From: CAZKVU01 sp964556475
Lineage (GTDB): Bacteria > Patescibacteriota > Microgenomatia > UBA1406 > HO2-37-13b
Reading direction: 5' to 3'
NCBI GenBank assembly: GCA_964556475.1
Contig: CAZKVU010000004.1
Location: 6,964 to 70,963 of the forward strand
Length of the DNA stretch: 64,000 nucleotides
Below, piece by piece: positions 53,260-60,769 of the stretch. Each line of letters begins with the position of its first letter. Position 1 is the stretch's first letter. Below the pieces are notes generated by a model, which was not told where the DNA came from, ran no database searches, and was given only the letters and a program-made list of their open reading frames with translations. Position numbers and translations under genes: made by a program.

Positions 53260-54471
53260 ATGAATCTACTTTTATTTGTTACAAAATCAGCTTTTGAAGA
53301 TTTCAGGCGTAATAAAGTTCGAACCGCGCTGACTTCTTTAGGAATTTTAATTGGTGTTGCCTCAGTTGTACTGCTTATGGCCCTTGGGCTCGGCTTAAAA
53401 TCGTTTATTTCAAGTCAGTTTGAAAGTCTTGGAACAAACCTTCTGATTATTTTTCCTGGAGAAGTGCTCGACGAATCGGGTGGCTTCAGGAGTGGGGAAT
53501 CAACAGGACTAGGACAGACATTTGACAGTAAAGACACACGAGCGCTTGAGCGAGTACGTACGCTTGAATATATCGCACCTGTATTTACCCGCACTGTCAA
53601 AGCATCCTATGGATCAAAGTCAAAAATTGGCGACATCTTTGCAACTACTCCGAACATCTTTTTAATTAGGAAATTAGAAGCTGAAGAAGGAAAGCTGTTT
53701 ACAGAAGCAGATGTTACAAAAAGAGCAAAAGTGGTGGTCATTGGACCAAAAATTGTAGAAAAATTATTCGATTCACCAGAACAAGCTGTTGGTCGAAATA
53801 TTAAATTAGATACACAAACATATAAAGTCATCGGAACTCTCAAAAAAAAGAGTGGCGGAGGGCTTGGCGGACCAGATTTTGATTCTTATATTTATCTGCC
53901 ACATACGTCGGCAATTTCCTTCAACCCTAATAAAACATTTTTATACTTTTATCTGAAAGTAAAAAGTGAAGAAGATATACCAGTTGCAAAAAAAGATGTC
54001 GAACAAGCACTCTTAAAAAGATACGACGACAGTGATTTTTCAGTCGTAGAACAAAGTGAAATTCTCAATGCAGTCACTTCTATTTTCGGAGTTCTTAATA
54101 ACATTCTTGTTTTAATTGGCGCTATTTCGCTTGTTGTCGGAGGAATCGGCATTATGAATATTATGTACGTGACGGTTGTGGAGCGTATTAAGGAAATTGG
54201 AATTCGAAGAGCAATTGGAGCAACTAAGCGCGATATTCTTATGCAATTTCTCACCGAATCAGTGCTTATTTCACTGATTGGAGGTATTGGTGGCTTGGCA
54301 GTAGCAGGTGGAATTGTCTTGCTTATCAATCAATACTTCCCTGCTGTCATTAATTTTACCTCTGTTGCATTGGCGGTTGGAGTGTCTACTGCGGTTGGAG
54401 TTGGCTTCGGAGTGTTTCCTGCCCGTAAGGCTGCTAATCTTTCCCCGATAGAAGCGATTCGCTACGAATAA
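53260..54471 (+). CDS. MacB/YknZ-like ABC permease
   Basis: A membrane protein of 403 aa. One N-terminal helix (about 20-42) leads to a MacB periplasmic-core domain (about 45-250). The C-terminal FtsX domain with three helices carries VVGGIGIMNIMYVTVVERIKEIGIRRAIGATKRDI, the family hallmark. With the adaptor and ATPase it forms a complete tripartite exporter of peptides, toxins or lipid-linked molecules. The 3' end overlaps the opposite GT4 gene by 38 nt. Confidence 0.92.
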   Translation: MNLLLFVTKSAFEDFRRNKVRTALTSLGILIGVASVVLLMALGLGLKSFISSQFESLGTNLLIIFPGEVLDESGGFRSGESTGLGQTFDSKDTRALERVRTLEYIAPVFTRTVKASYGSKSKIGDIFATTPNIFLIRKLEAEEGKLFTEADVTKRAKVVVIGPKIVEKLFDSPEQAVGRNIKLDTQTYKVIGTLKKKSGGGLGGPDFDSYIYLPHTSAISFNPNKTFLYFYLKVKSEEDIPVAKKDVEQALLKRYDDSDFSVVEQSEILNAVTSIFGVLNNILVLIGAISLVVGGIGIMNIMYVTVVERIKEIGIRRAIGATKRDILMQFLTESVLISLIGGIGGLAVAGGIVLLINQYFPAVINFTSVALAVGVSTAVGVGFGVFPARKAANLSPIEAIRYE

Positions 54472-55555
54472 GCATTGCTTCCTTGAAGTTTTCGAAAGTA
54501 TATTTTTGTGACATTTCGCGCGCGGTTTGATTCATGCGCAACCACTCTGAGTGAGATAATTTTTCAAATTCATGAATGGCATCTGTTAAGCTTTCTTCGG
54601 TTAATTCAGAATAAAGTAATCCATTTTTATGAGGGTTTACTGTTTCGGTTAATCCACCCGAGGCATATGCAATAATCGGCACACCATAACCCATCGCTTC
54701 TACAGGCGCTATACCAAACTCCTCGTCAACAGAGGCTGTAATATATGCTTTGGCATTTCTATAGAGATCTGCAAAGCCTTCATCTGAAAGGTTGGAAATG
54801 AATTCAACTGAATCGCCAGCGAGTGATTTGAGGTATTCTTCATCACGACCTTTTCCAATGACTTTTAGAGGCAACTTGAGATGATTTGCCACTTTAATAA
54901 TAAGGTCTATATTTTTCGCACGAGCGAGTCTGGAAAGAGTAACATAGTAATCTCCCTTGCGATCGTCCAGATCGACATCAGAAGGAATTGATACAGGAGG
55001 ATATATAACAATCGCCTCTCTTCGGTAAAATTTATGAATTCGCCTTTGGGTTTCCTGTGAATTTGCAATGAGTAAATCAGGCCTTTGAGAGCCAATATAA
55101 TCCCACATACGAAGGAAATGATTAATAAAGTGCGCATATATCTTCACGAGTTTATGCTTTTGCCATTCAACTGCGGTTTCGTAATAATATAAATATCGTG
55201 GTTGATGGTGAATATATGAGATATGTTTCGTTTCCGGTCTTGTAATGATTCCCTTTGACATAAACCAGCCCGAAGATGAAATAACAAGATCATACTTTGA
55301 AAAATTAAATGACTGCCAGATGTATGGGGCCAAAAATCGTAACGGTGAATAGAGTTTCTTGAAAAAAGGAATATGAGAAGCCCATGAGGTATGGATTTTC
55401 CATGAGATAAAATCCGGAATGTTACTTTCGACAACGTTCCTGTCATATGCCGAAACGAAAACATCAGCATCAGGGAAAATCTTTTTTAAAGCAACAAAAA
55501 CTCTTTCTGCCCCACCGAATTCCATAAGATGGTCGTGCACCAAAGCTACTTTCAT
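54434..55555 (-). CDS. GT4 family glycosyltransferase
   Basis: A GT-B glycosyltransferase of 373 aa. FGGAERVFVALK at 14-25, SYIHHQPRYLYYY (near 112-124), IANSQETQRRI near 165, and the donor site SVDEEFGIAPVEAMGYGVPIIAYASGG near 270-296 are standard for WbdA/mannosyltransferase-like GT4 proteins. It stands alone on the minus strand, convergent with the exporter and upstream of nothing glycan-related. GDP-mannose is a frequent donor in this group, but not proven here. Confidence 0.87.
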   Translation of the reverse strand: MKVALVHDHLMEFGGAERVFVALKKIFPDADVFVSAYDRNVVESNIPDFISWKIHTSWASHIPFFKKLYSPLRFLAPYIWQSFNFSKYDLVISSSGWFMSKGIITRPETKHISYIHHQPRYLYYYETAVEWQKHKLVKIYAHFINHFLRMWDYIGSQRPDLLIANSQETQRRIHKFYRREAIVIYPPVSIPSDVDLDDRKGDYYVTLSRLARAKNIDLIIKVANHLKLPLKVIGKGRDEEYLKSLAGDSVEFISNLSDEGFADLYRNAKAYITASVDEEFGIAPVEAMGYGVPIIAYASGGLTETVNPHKNGLLYSELTEESLTDAIHEFEKLSHSEWLRMNQTAREMSQKYTFENFKEAMLIRSESLLSGKD

Positions 55556-55577
55556 GCTTTCATTTTATCACACAAGG

Positions 55578-56012
55578 CTATTTAGAAGGCTGTCGAAGAA
55601 ATCTCCGGTATCCGAAATAAACAGTCAAAACAAGAATAACAGCGATTGAAGCGAGTCTATATTGATTAATATTTGGACCCATGCCACCTCTCATAAATGA
55701 GCCAATTATTAAAAAGACTGCTGATCCAAGCATAGCTTGACTAAAAATTGAGTATTTTTTGTTCATTGTTAATCCGGCAACTGCAAATAGACCAGCAATA
55801 CCCAACCAGATTAAACCAACATTCATTTCTCGAGTCGCGTCGTATTCATATACAGGGTATGAATTATTCATATCAGATGCTCCAGGAGCTGATGGTCCAT
55901 TTTCATAGTGAACTTTTTGCGGATAAACGACATCTACCGATATACCAACAAAAAAAGTAATAACAATTGCAAGAAAGAGAGAAAAAGCGTATTCCATGAT
56001 TGGTAATTTCAT
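55578..56012 (-). CDS. Four-helix membrane protein, unknown
   Basis: A protein of 144 aa with helices at about 8-27, 67-82, 88-106 and 115-132. An outer loop of about 40 residues after the first helix is rich in Pro, Asn and Tyr. I do not recognise a family. It is divergent from uppP and has its own leaderless-type promoter. Confidence 0.6.
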   Translation of the reverse strand: MKLPIMEYAFSLFLAIVITFFVGISVDVVYPQKVHYENGPSAPGASDMNNSYPVYEYDATREMNVGLIWLGIAGLFAVAGLTMNKKYSIFSQAMLGSAVFLIIGSFMRGGMGPNINQYRLASIAVILVLTVYFGYRRFLRQPSK

Positions 56013-56018
56013 ATGAAT

Positions 56019-56047
56019 AATGTAATCCTCAAACGTGTATAAATCAA
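56019..56047 (-). promoter_or_regulatory. Leaderless promoter for the 55578-56012 gene
   Basis: Minus strand TTGATT (56047-56042), 17-bp spacer, TACATT (56024-56019), then 6 nt to the ATG at 56012. Confidence 0.5.
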
Positions 56048-56048
56048 G

Positions 56049-56054
56049 TAGAAT
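56049..56054 (+). promoter_or_regulatory. -10 box 6 nt before uppP (leaderless)
   Basis: TAGAAT followed by AAAGTC and the ATG at 56061. It lies one base beyond the -35 of the divergent promoter, so the two promoters are back to back. Confidence 0.5.
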
Positions 56055-56060
56055 AAAGTC

Positions 56061-56843
56061 ATGACAATTTTGGATGCAGGAATTTATGGTATTGTCGAAG
56101 GTTTTACTGAATTTTTGCCAGTATCATCAACAGCACATCTTATTCTGTTAAGTTCTGTTCTAGGGATTCCACAAAATCAGTTTACCGGGCTCTTTGAAGT
56201 TGTTATTCAGGCTGGGGCAATTCTTGCAGTTGTTTTTTTGTACATACAATACATATTGAAGCACCGTCAGGTGCTTACACGTGTTCTCTATTCCTTCATA
56301 CCTACAGCAATTGTTGGTTTTATCTTGCACGACATCATAAAGAATGTATTTTTTAAGTCAAACTCACTTATGGCAATCGCGCTGATTAGTGTAGGAGCTT
56401 TATTCTTAATCGCAGAATATTTTATAGCGCAAAAAAAACTAAAACTGGAAAAGGGTATCGAGAAAATGTCGGCTAAAGATGCTGTGATTATTGGTTTATG
56501 TCAGAGTCTTGCGGTTGTCCCGGGTGTTTCACGCGCAGGTGCTGTGATTGTTTCCATGATTTTTTTGAAATATAAGCGTACTGATGCAGCAATATATTCG
56601 TTTTTACTTGCTGTTCCGACAATCCTAGCAGCATCAGTTTTGGATTTACTTAAGACCGATCCGAGTATTCTTAATGGAGCAAATGTCACATTACTGATCG
56701 TTGGCTCAGTTGTTTCGTTTATCTTTGCATTAGTATTTGTCCGCTGGCTTCTAAAATACCTACAAAACAATACGCTCAATCTTTTTGCAATTTATCGAAT
56801 TGCTCTAGGTGCTATACTTCTGTTGTTCTTCCAGCACCTGTAG
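56061..56843 (+). CDS. uppP: Undecaprenyl-diphosphate phosphatase
   Basis: A membrane enzyme (260 aa, about eight helices) that recycles the polyprenyl-diphosphate carrier to the monophosphate. EGFTEFLPVSSTAHL at 13-27 holds the conserved E-x-x-x-E and S-S-T region. VVPGVSRAGAVIV near 150-162 is the second active-site motif (PGxSRSG with Ala in place of the last Ser). It supports the glycan and cell-wall pathways that use this lipid. The last three codons and the stop lie inside the tRNA-Arg gene. Confidence 0.93.
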   Translation: MTILDAGIYGIVEGFTEFLPVSSTAHLILLSSVLGIPQNQFTGLFEVVIQAGAILAVVFLYIQYILKHRQVLTRVLYSFIPTAIVGFILHDIIKNVFFKSNSLMAIALISVGALFLIAEYFIAQKKLKLEKGIEKMSAKDAVIIGLCQSLAVVPGVSRAGAVIVSMIFLKYKRTDAAIYSFLLAVPTILAASVLDLLKTDPSILNGANVTLLIVGSVVSFIFALVFVRWLLKYLQNNTLNLFAIYRIALGAILLLFFQHL

Positions 56844-56905
56844 TTTAATGGACAGAATGTGGGCTTCCGGAGCCTAAGATGCGGGTTCGATTCCTGCCAG
56901 GTGCG
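56834..56905 (+). tRNA. tRNA-Arg (anticodon CCG)
   Basis: A 72-nt cloverleaf: acceptor GCACCTG/CAGGTGC, anticodon loop TTCCGGA giving CCG, T-loop TTCGATT, discriminator G. No CCA is encoded. Its first ten bases are also the last codons and stop of uppP, so the acceptor 5' strand is coding. No separate promoter is evident; it may be processed from the uppP transcript. Confidence 0.93.
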
Positions 56906-56959
56906 CAAGATTGATTTTTTAACTTTAATTTAATCTTCGTTTTCTATAATACCTTTTCA

Positions 56960-57619
56960 ATGGCTCACCGTAAAAAATATAGACAAGTAATCCAATTGAG
57001 ATTGCAAGGGCTGAGTTATTCTCAGATAAAGGAAATAATTAAAGTGAGTAAGAGCACACTGAGTCTTTGGTTGGGTGAAATCGAACTAAATGAAGCACAA
57101 TTTGCGAAACTAAAAATTCGAGAAAGGAAAATTGAGAACTTCAGAAAAACTATGCAGAAGAAAAGATCGAGACGTATACATGAGACTTATTTAGAGGCTT
57201 GTAATATCTTACCACTGTCTCAAAGGGAGCTTTTTATCGCAGGTCTTTTCCTCTACTGGGGAGAAGGGAAGAAAAATTTAAAAGGTCAGATAAATCTAAC
57301 AAATACCGATCCATCGATGATGCAATTTTATTTATTCTGGCTTACAAAAATTTGCAAAATTTCAAAAAAGAAACTTAGGGTATGTTTGCATCTTTATCAG
57401 GACATGAATATCCAAAATGAAATAAAATATTGGAGTAACAGCCTAAAAATTCCACAAAGCCAGTTCATCAGACCTTATATCAAGCCAACTTTGCTAAATC
57501 AAATACATCATGAGGGATTCAAGCATGGTACATGCAGCCTATATTTTAGTGAAGTCCTCCTGATTGAAAAAATACTTATGTCAATTAAGGCCATCTCTAA
57601 CAACTACAACAATGTCTAA
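56960..57619 (+). CDS. HTH plus LAGLIDADG-like protein
   Basis: A protein of 219 aa. Residues 7-40 form a helix-turn-helix (LRLQGLSYSQIKEIIKVSKSTLSLWL), followed by a basic helix (about 45-75). A block then starts with FIAGLFLYWGEGKK at 92-105, resembling a single LAGLIDADG motif with Glu as the acidic residue, and continues with alternating strands and helices. Families like this are common in CPR and remind one of WhiA, which joins a LAGLIDADG-like fold to HTH. It sits inside a tRNA cluster. Regulator or former homing enzyme are both possible. Confidence 0.6.
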   Translation: MAHRKKYRQVIQLRLQGLSYSQIKEIIKVSKSTLSLWLGEIELNEAQFAKLKIRERKIENFRKTMQKKRSRRIHETYLEACNILPLSQRELFIAGLFLYWGEGKKNLKGQINLTNTDPSMMQFYLFWLTKICKISKKKLRVCLHLYQDMNIQNEIKYWSNSLKIPQSQFIRPYIKPTLLNQIHHEGFKHGTCSLYFSEVLLIEKILMSIKAISNNYNNV

Positions 57620-57647
57620 GGTTAATCATCTGATATAATTTCATCAT

Positions 57648-57720
57648 GGGCGTGTAGCTCAGTGGTTAGAGCGCGTTTCTTATAAAAACGAGGCCGATAG
57701 TCCGATCCTATCCACGCCCA
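57648..57720 (+). tRNA. tRNA-Ile (anticodon UAU)
   Basis: A 73-nt cloverleaf: acceptor GGGCGTG/CACGCCC, anticodon stem CGTTT/AAACG, loop CTTATAA giving anticodon TAT (reads AUA), discriminator A. Most bacteria read AUA with a CAU tRNA modified to lysidine; a genomic UAU anticodon is rare. The T-loop is TCCGATC, with C at position 55 where U (pseudouridine) is nearly invariant. No CCA is encoded. TATAAT ends 8 nt upstream, so the 5' leader is 0-2 nt. Confidence 0.9.
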
Positions 57721-57759
57721 CAATCGTGCGGAGCATTGTATAATACTTATTCAGCGATA

Positions 57760-57832
57760 GGCAAGGTAGCCAAGATGGTCACGGCGGGCGCCTGAAGAGC
57801 GTCAGATCTCAGTTCGAGTCTGAGCCTTGCCA
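57760..57832 (+). tRNA. tRNA-Phe (anticodon GAA)
   Basis: A 73-nt cloverleaf: acceptor GGCAAGG/CCTTGCC, anticodon loop CTGAAGA giving GAA, T-arm CTCAG-TTCGAGT-CTGAG, discriminator A. No encoded CCA. A TATAAT lies about 15 nt upstream. Confidence 0.95.
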
Positions 57833-57909
57833 CAAAAATAAACATGGGTTCATACTGGGCACGTGGGTAATGTGTGGTTAAAGGACCTATGATATAATAC
57901 ATTCTACCG

Positions 57910-57984
57910 CGGCGGTAGTTCAGTTGGTGGAACGTTTCCTTGCCAAGGAAAAGGTCGCCGGTTCGAGTCCGGTCCGCCGCTCCA
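57910..57984 (+). tRNA. tRNA-Gly (anticodon GCC), CCA encoded
   Basis: Acceptor GCGGCGG/CCGCCGC, anticodon stem TTTCC/GGAAA, loop TTGCCAA giving GCC, T-loop TTCGAGT, discriminator T followed by a genomic CCA (57982-57984). The other tRNAs here lack an encoded CCA. A TATAAT lies 10 nt before the 5' end. Confidence 0.95.
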
Positions 57985-58004
57985 GGTTATTTTAATCTTA
58001 AGTA

Positions 58005-58721
58005 ATGCCGAATAAACTTCGAATTTTATTAGATAGTAGTAGCAGACAACAATATATAGATGATCTTTTGTCAAAAGATGGACTATCGCATGTTCAAGAG
58101 GATCCATTAGCTGCATATTGTCCAATATCCCTAACACAAACACCTCAGGAAATAAAAGAATACATAGGAAATAGACAGTCAGTTTTAATGAATAAAGTAT
58201 TAGCAGCTTCCGGGATAAAGGCATATGATCCAGGATCTGCTCCTTTTTCGCCGGATAAAAATTTAACTACTCTGCCACAGGAAATTTATCTTGTTGATTC
58301 AGAAAAAATTGTTGGTGCTCGTTATTTCGTTGGTCATAACCTTACTGCGTCCACAGGTTTTGGTGTTGAATTAGAAAAAGCCATTAAGTTTAATCGCATC
58401 GCTGTTATCCTTATGGATTCGCGAATACGAGTTTCTAGAATGATGCCTCATAGGGTGATCTATTTGCAATATCACGACTTCGAAAAACAAGTCGACGATT
58501 TTATCAATGTCTTCAAACTCCTCTCAGAGTACAATCCCGGTATGGGTTTTGATGATAAGGAAGCGGTACTTACAGGAAGTCCTAAAAAAGGTGGCGACAC
58601 TGTAAACCTTGAAAGTCTTGTCTATTCAAATTTCCCAGATCTTAAATACCAATATTCTGGCAAAAATCCAACATTACATTTGTCCGTTAAAAATCCCGAA
58701 TTGTTCCGCGAGCACAAATAA
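58005..58721 (+). CDS. Uncharacterised protein, possibly nucleoside-deoxyribosyltransferase-like fold
   Basis: A soluble protein of 238 aa. The middle (about 66-150) has SGIKAYDPGSAPFSP, a strand-D-x-x-K-I segment, STGFGVELEKAI and RIAVILMDSRIRVSRM. This order resembles nucleoside 2-deoxyribosyltransferase-fold proteins, where the Glu after the Gly pair is catalytic. The N-terminal 60 and C-terminal 60 residues match nothing I know. It starts 20 nt after tRNA-Gly and could be read through from it. The functional assignment is weak. Confidence 0.5.
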   Translation: MPNKLRILLDSSSRQQYIDDLLSKDGLSHVQEDPLAAYCPISLTQTPQEIKEYIGNRQSVLMNKVLAASGIKAYDPGSAPFSPDKNLTTLPQEIYLVDSEKIVGARYFVGHNLTASTGFGVELEKAIKFNRIAVILMDSRIRVSRMMPHRVIYLQYHDFEKQVDDFINVFKLLSEYNPGMGFDDKEAVLTGSPKKGGDTVNLESLVYSNFPDLKYQYSGKNPTLHLSVKNPELFREHK

Positions 58722-58746
58722 TTTATAATCTAGACAATCTAGCAAA

Positions 58747-59124
58747 ATGAAAACAAAAATCTTCACAGCAAATGCTCCGTCTCCAGGTCAAAGTCCACAT
58801 TCGCAAGCCATTATTTCAAATGGATTCGTTTTTACTCAAGGTTCGATTTGTCTCACACCGGAAGGAAAAATGCTCGAAGGAACTCTAGAAGAAAAGATTC
58901 ATCAGATCATGAAAAACTTGCAAGCGATCTTGATAGAAGGGGGCACATCTTTCGAAAATGTCGTCAAAACAACTATATATGTTACCGATATGTCTATTTA
59001 TGGAAAAGTAAATGAAATCTATGCTAGCTATATGTCAGAGCCTTATCCTGCCCGTGAAACAGTCTGTGTAAAAGAACTCCCCCTTGGAGCACAAGTAGAA
59101 ATCAGCATGATCGCTGAAAAGTAA
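58747..59124 (+). CDS. RidA family protein
   Basis: RidA/YjgF/UK114 family, 125 aa; members hydrolyse reactive enamines or imines made by PLP enzymes. The pattern IISNGFVFTQGSI, then FENVVKTTIYVTDM, and YPARETVCVKELPLGAQVEI with the catalytic Arg103 is complete, so deaminase activity is plausible. A perfect small inverted repeat (CTAGA-CAA-TCTAG) and a TATAAT precede it. No partner gene is indicated. Confidence 0.9.
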   Translation: MKTKIFTANAPSPGQSPHSQAIISNGFVFTQGSICLTPEGKMLEGTLEEKIHQIMKNLQAILIEGGTSFENVVKTTIYVTDMSIYGKVNEIYASYMSEPYPARETVCVKELPLGAQVEISMIAEK

Positions 59125-59169
59125 TAAATTATTCTTGTATTTATTGCCTTGGTATAGTAATGTTCTCGC

Positions 59170-59487
59170 ATGCCAATTACGAAAGAAACAGCACAAAACC
59201 TTATCAAAGCCCTTCAACTCATCCCAAAAGGCCAAGTCACAACCTATAAAGTTCTTGCCGAAAAATTTAATATTCACCCTCGACAGGTCGGCAAAATTCT
59301 ACATAATAACGAGCACCTAGATACATACCCTTGCTACAAAGTAGTCCATTCTGACGGCTCAATTGCATCCGGCTATGCTGCTGGAGGACCACTCGAACAA
59401 ATAAGAAGGCTAAAACAAGACAACGTACCCTTCATCAAAAACCATGTTGATCTCAATAATGCATTATGTATACTTGAAAAGGTATGA
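59170..59487 (+). CDS. MGMT-family DNA alkyltransferase-like protein
   Basis: A single-domain protein of 105 aa matching the DNA-binding domain of O6-alkylguanine-DNA alkyltransferase. IPKGQVTTYKVLAEKF at 18-33, the Arg finger in HPRQVGKIL (Arg38), and PCYKVVHSDG with Cys55. The acceptor Cys is kept, but the usual PCHR is PCYK, as in short archaeal and CPR members. It may repair alkylated guanine or only bind it. It overlaps the EamA transporter gene by 4 nt. Confidence 0.85.
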   Translation: MPITKETAQNLIKALQLIPKGQVTTYKVLAEKFNIHPRQVGKILHNNEHLDTYPCYKVVHSDGSIASGYAAGGPLEQIRRLKQDNVPFIKNHVDLNNALCILEKV

Positions 59488-60380
59488 AGAACATTATGAA
59501 CAAAGGAGCGTACATTATTGCTTTTGCAGCATTTCTCTGGAGTCTTGATGGATTACTTCGCGTTTCGCTCTATTCATTACCCCCAACAGTTGTTGTTTTC
59601 TGGGAGCATTTACTCGGAGCCATCTTATTAGCGCCTTTTGCATATAAATACCGAAGTGAAATAAAAAAACTGACAAAAAAAGAATGGATGGCTGTAGGTG
59701 TTATCGGCCTTTTTTCTGGATTCCTCGGAACTGTTTTATATACAGCTGCACTTCAAAAAGTGCAATTTGCTGAATTTTCAATCGTCCCGTTATTGCAACA
59801 AACACAGCCAATCTGGGCTATTCTCTGTGCCGCACTTCTCCTTAAAGAAAAAGTCTCCCGAAAGTTTCTTATGTACGCAGGTATCGGTATAGTTTCAACA
59901 TATTTCATCACTTTTAAAAACCTTACCTTTAATATTGCTGAAAACCAGGCCACTGTGATGGCAGGAATATTTGCACTCCTCGCCGGAATGATGTGGGCAT
60001 CTTCAACATCATTTTCAAAAATTGTCCTTCAAAAAACACATTTTATAACCGCTTCATTTTTACGCTTTCTGTTTGTTCCACTCTTTGCATTGCCGTTTAT
60101 TTTTGCGATGGGACAGCAAGAAGCATTGTTTACTCTGACATCCACTCAGCTCGTTCGACTTATGATGATTACGCTTTCAAGTGGACTCGTAGCATTGGTC
60201 ATTTATTATTATGGCCTTCGAAAAACCCCTGCCCGAGTAAGCAGTATTGCAGAATTAACCTGGCCTGCATCAGCTATTGTTATCCAATATCTCCTCGGCA
60301 ATCCGCTGTCAATCACACAGATTTTTGGTATTGCTCTTCTCGCCTTCTCAATTTATCATGTCTCACAATATAAAAAATGA
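59484..60380 (+). CDS. EamA/DMT-family transporter (candidate riboflavin importer)
   Basis: A membrane protein of 298 aa with ten helices in two EamA repeats (roughly 5-140 and 155-295). The second repeat has GLVALVIYYYGLRKTPARVSSIAELTWP near 233-260, the usual end-of-family motif. EamA proteins move metabolites, and one member, RibN, imports riboflavin in proteobacteria. The last codons overlap the riboflavin kinase start by 4 nt, so riboflavin is a reasonable guess for the substrate. That is inference from coupling only. Confidence 0.85.
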   Translation: MKNIMNKGAYIIAFAAFLWSLDGLLRVSLYSLPPTVVVFWEHLLGAILLAPFAYKYRSEIKKLTKKEWMAVGVIGLFSGFLGTVLYTAALQKVQFAEFSIVPLLQQTQPIWAILCAALLLKEKVSRKFLMYAGIGIVSTYFITFKNLTFNIAENQATVMAGIFALLAGMMWASSTSFSKIVLQKTHFITASFLRFLFVPLFALPFIFAMGQQEALFTLTSTQLVRLMMITLSSGLVALVIYYYGLRKTPARVSSIAELTWPASAIVIQYLLGNPLSITQIFGIALLAFSIYHVSQYKK

Positions 60381-60742
60381 GGTTGAAAGCAACTGTATTA
60401 ACAGGTGAAAAAATTGGCCGCACCATTGGCTTTCCTACGATTAACCTTGATCCAGATGTTATACCAGATAATTATCAGACTGGTATTTATGCTGCCTGGG
60501 TTTACTATAAAGGGCAAAGCTATATGGGTGCTCTCTATTTTGGTCCTCGCCTCGTTAAAAACGAAACGCAGAATGTCCTTGAGATACATATATTAGATTT
60601 CGATCAGGATGTTTATGGTCAAGCATTAGAATTTGAAATTGCTGATCGTATTCGTGACATAAAAAATTTTGATTCTCTTGATGCTCTGAAGACTGAAATT
60701 TTAAACGACATTCGCCTCATTAAAGATCTCCTTGAAAAGTGA
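60377..60742 (+). CDS. Stand-alone riboflavin kinase
   Basis: Phosphorylates riboflavin to FMN (121 aa). It matches only the C-terminal kinase domain of bifunctional RibF: GRTIGFPTINLDPDVIP with the G-F-P-T-x-N motif at 18-23, YKGQSYMGALYFG, EIHILDFDQDVYGQ with the catalytic Glu of the family, and the final helix. The FAD-synthetase domain is absent, so FMN is the product and FAD must come from elsewhere. Its stop lies within the LexA-like box of the next gene. Confidence 0.9.
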   Translation: MRLKATVLTGEKIGRTIGFPTINLDPDVIPDNYQTGIYAAWVYYKGQSYMGALYFGPRLVKNETQNVLEIHILDFDQDVYGQALEFEIADRIRDIKNFDSLDALKTEILNDIRLIKDLLEK

Positions 60743-60760
60743 ACACACGTTCACTAAAAT
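60732..60760 (+). promoter_or_regulatory. SOS-type promoter with LexA-like box before the Y-family polymerase
   Basis: TTGAAA (60732-60737), 17-bp spacer, TAAAAT (60755-60760), then 9 nt to the ATG. The spacer is filled by AGTGAAC-ACAC-GTTCACT (60738-60755), perfect 7-bp arms. Its centre GAAC-N4-GTTC equals the Firmicutes-type LexA/DinR operator core. It also spans the riboflavin kinase stop codon. Confidence 0.8.
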
Positions 60761-60769
60761 GTTCTCGAC

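Noticed and set aside
56960..57619. Calling the HTH/LAGLIDADG-like gene an active homing endonuclease
   Set aside because: It has only one motif with Glu in place of Asp, sits in no intron or intein, and also has an HTH, so a regulator is equally likely.
57904..58224. Minus-strand ORF ending in GPDSNRRPFPWQGNVPPTELPPR-like sequence
   Set aside because: This is the well-known false protein made by translating tRNA-Gly on the wrong strand; it lies over tRNA-Gly and the start of the 58005 gene.
58727..58741. CTAGA-CAA-TCTAG inverted repeat before the ridA-like gene as an operator
   Set aside because: The arms are only 5 bp and AT-rich, which is expected by chance in this sequence.
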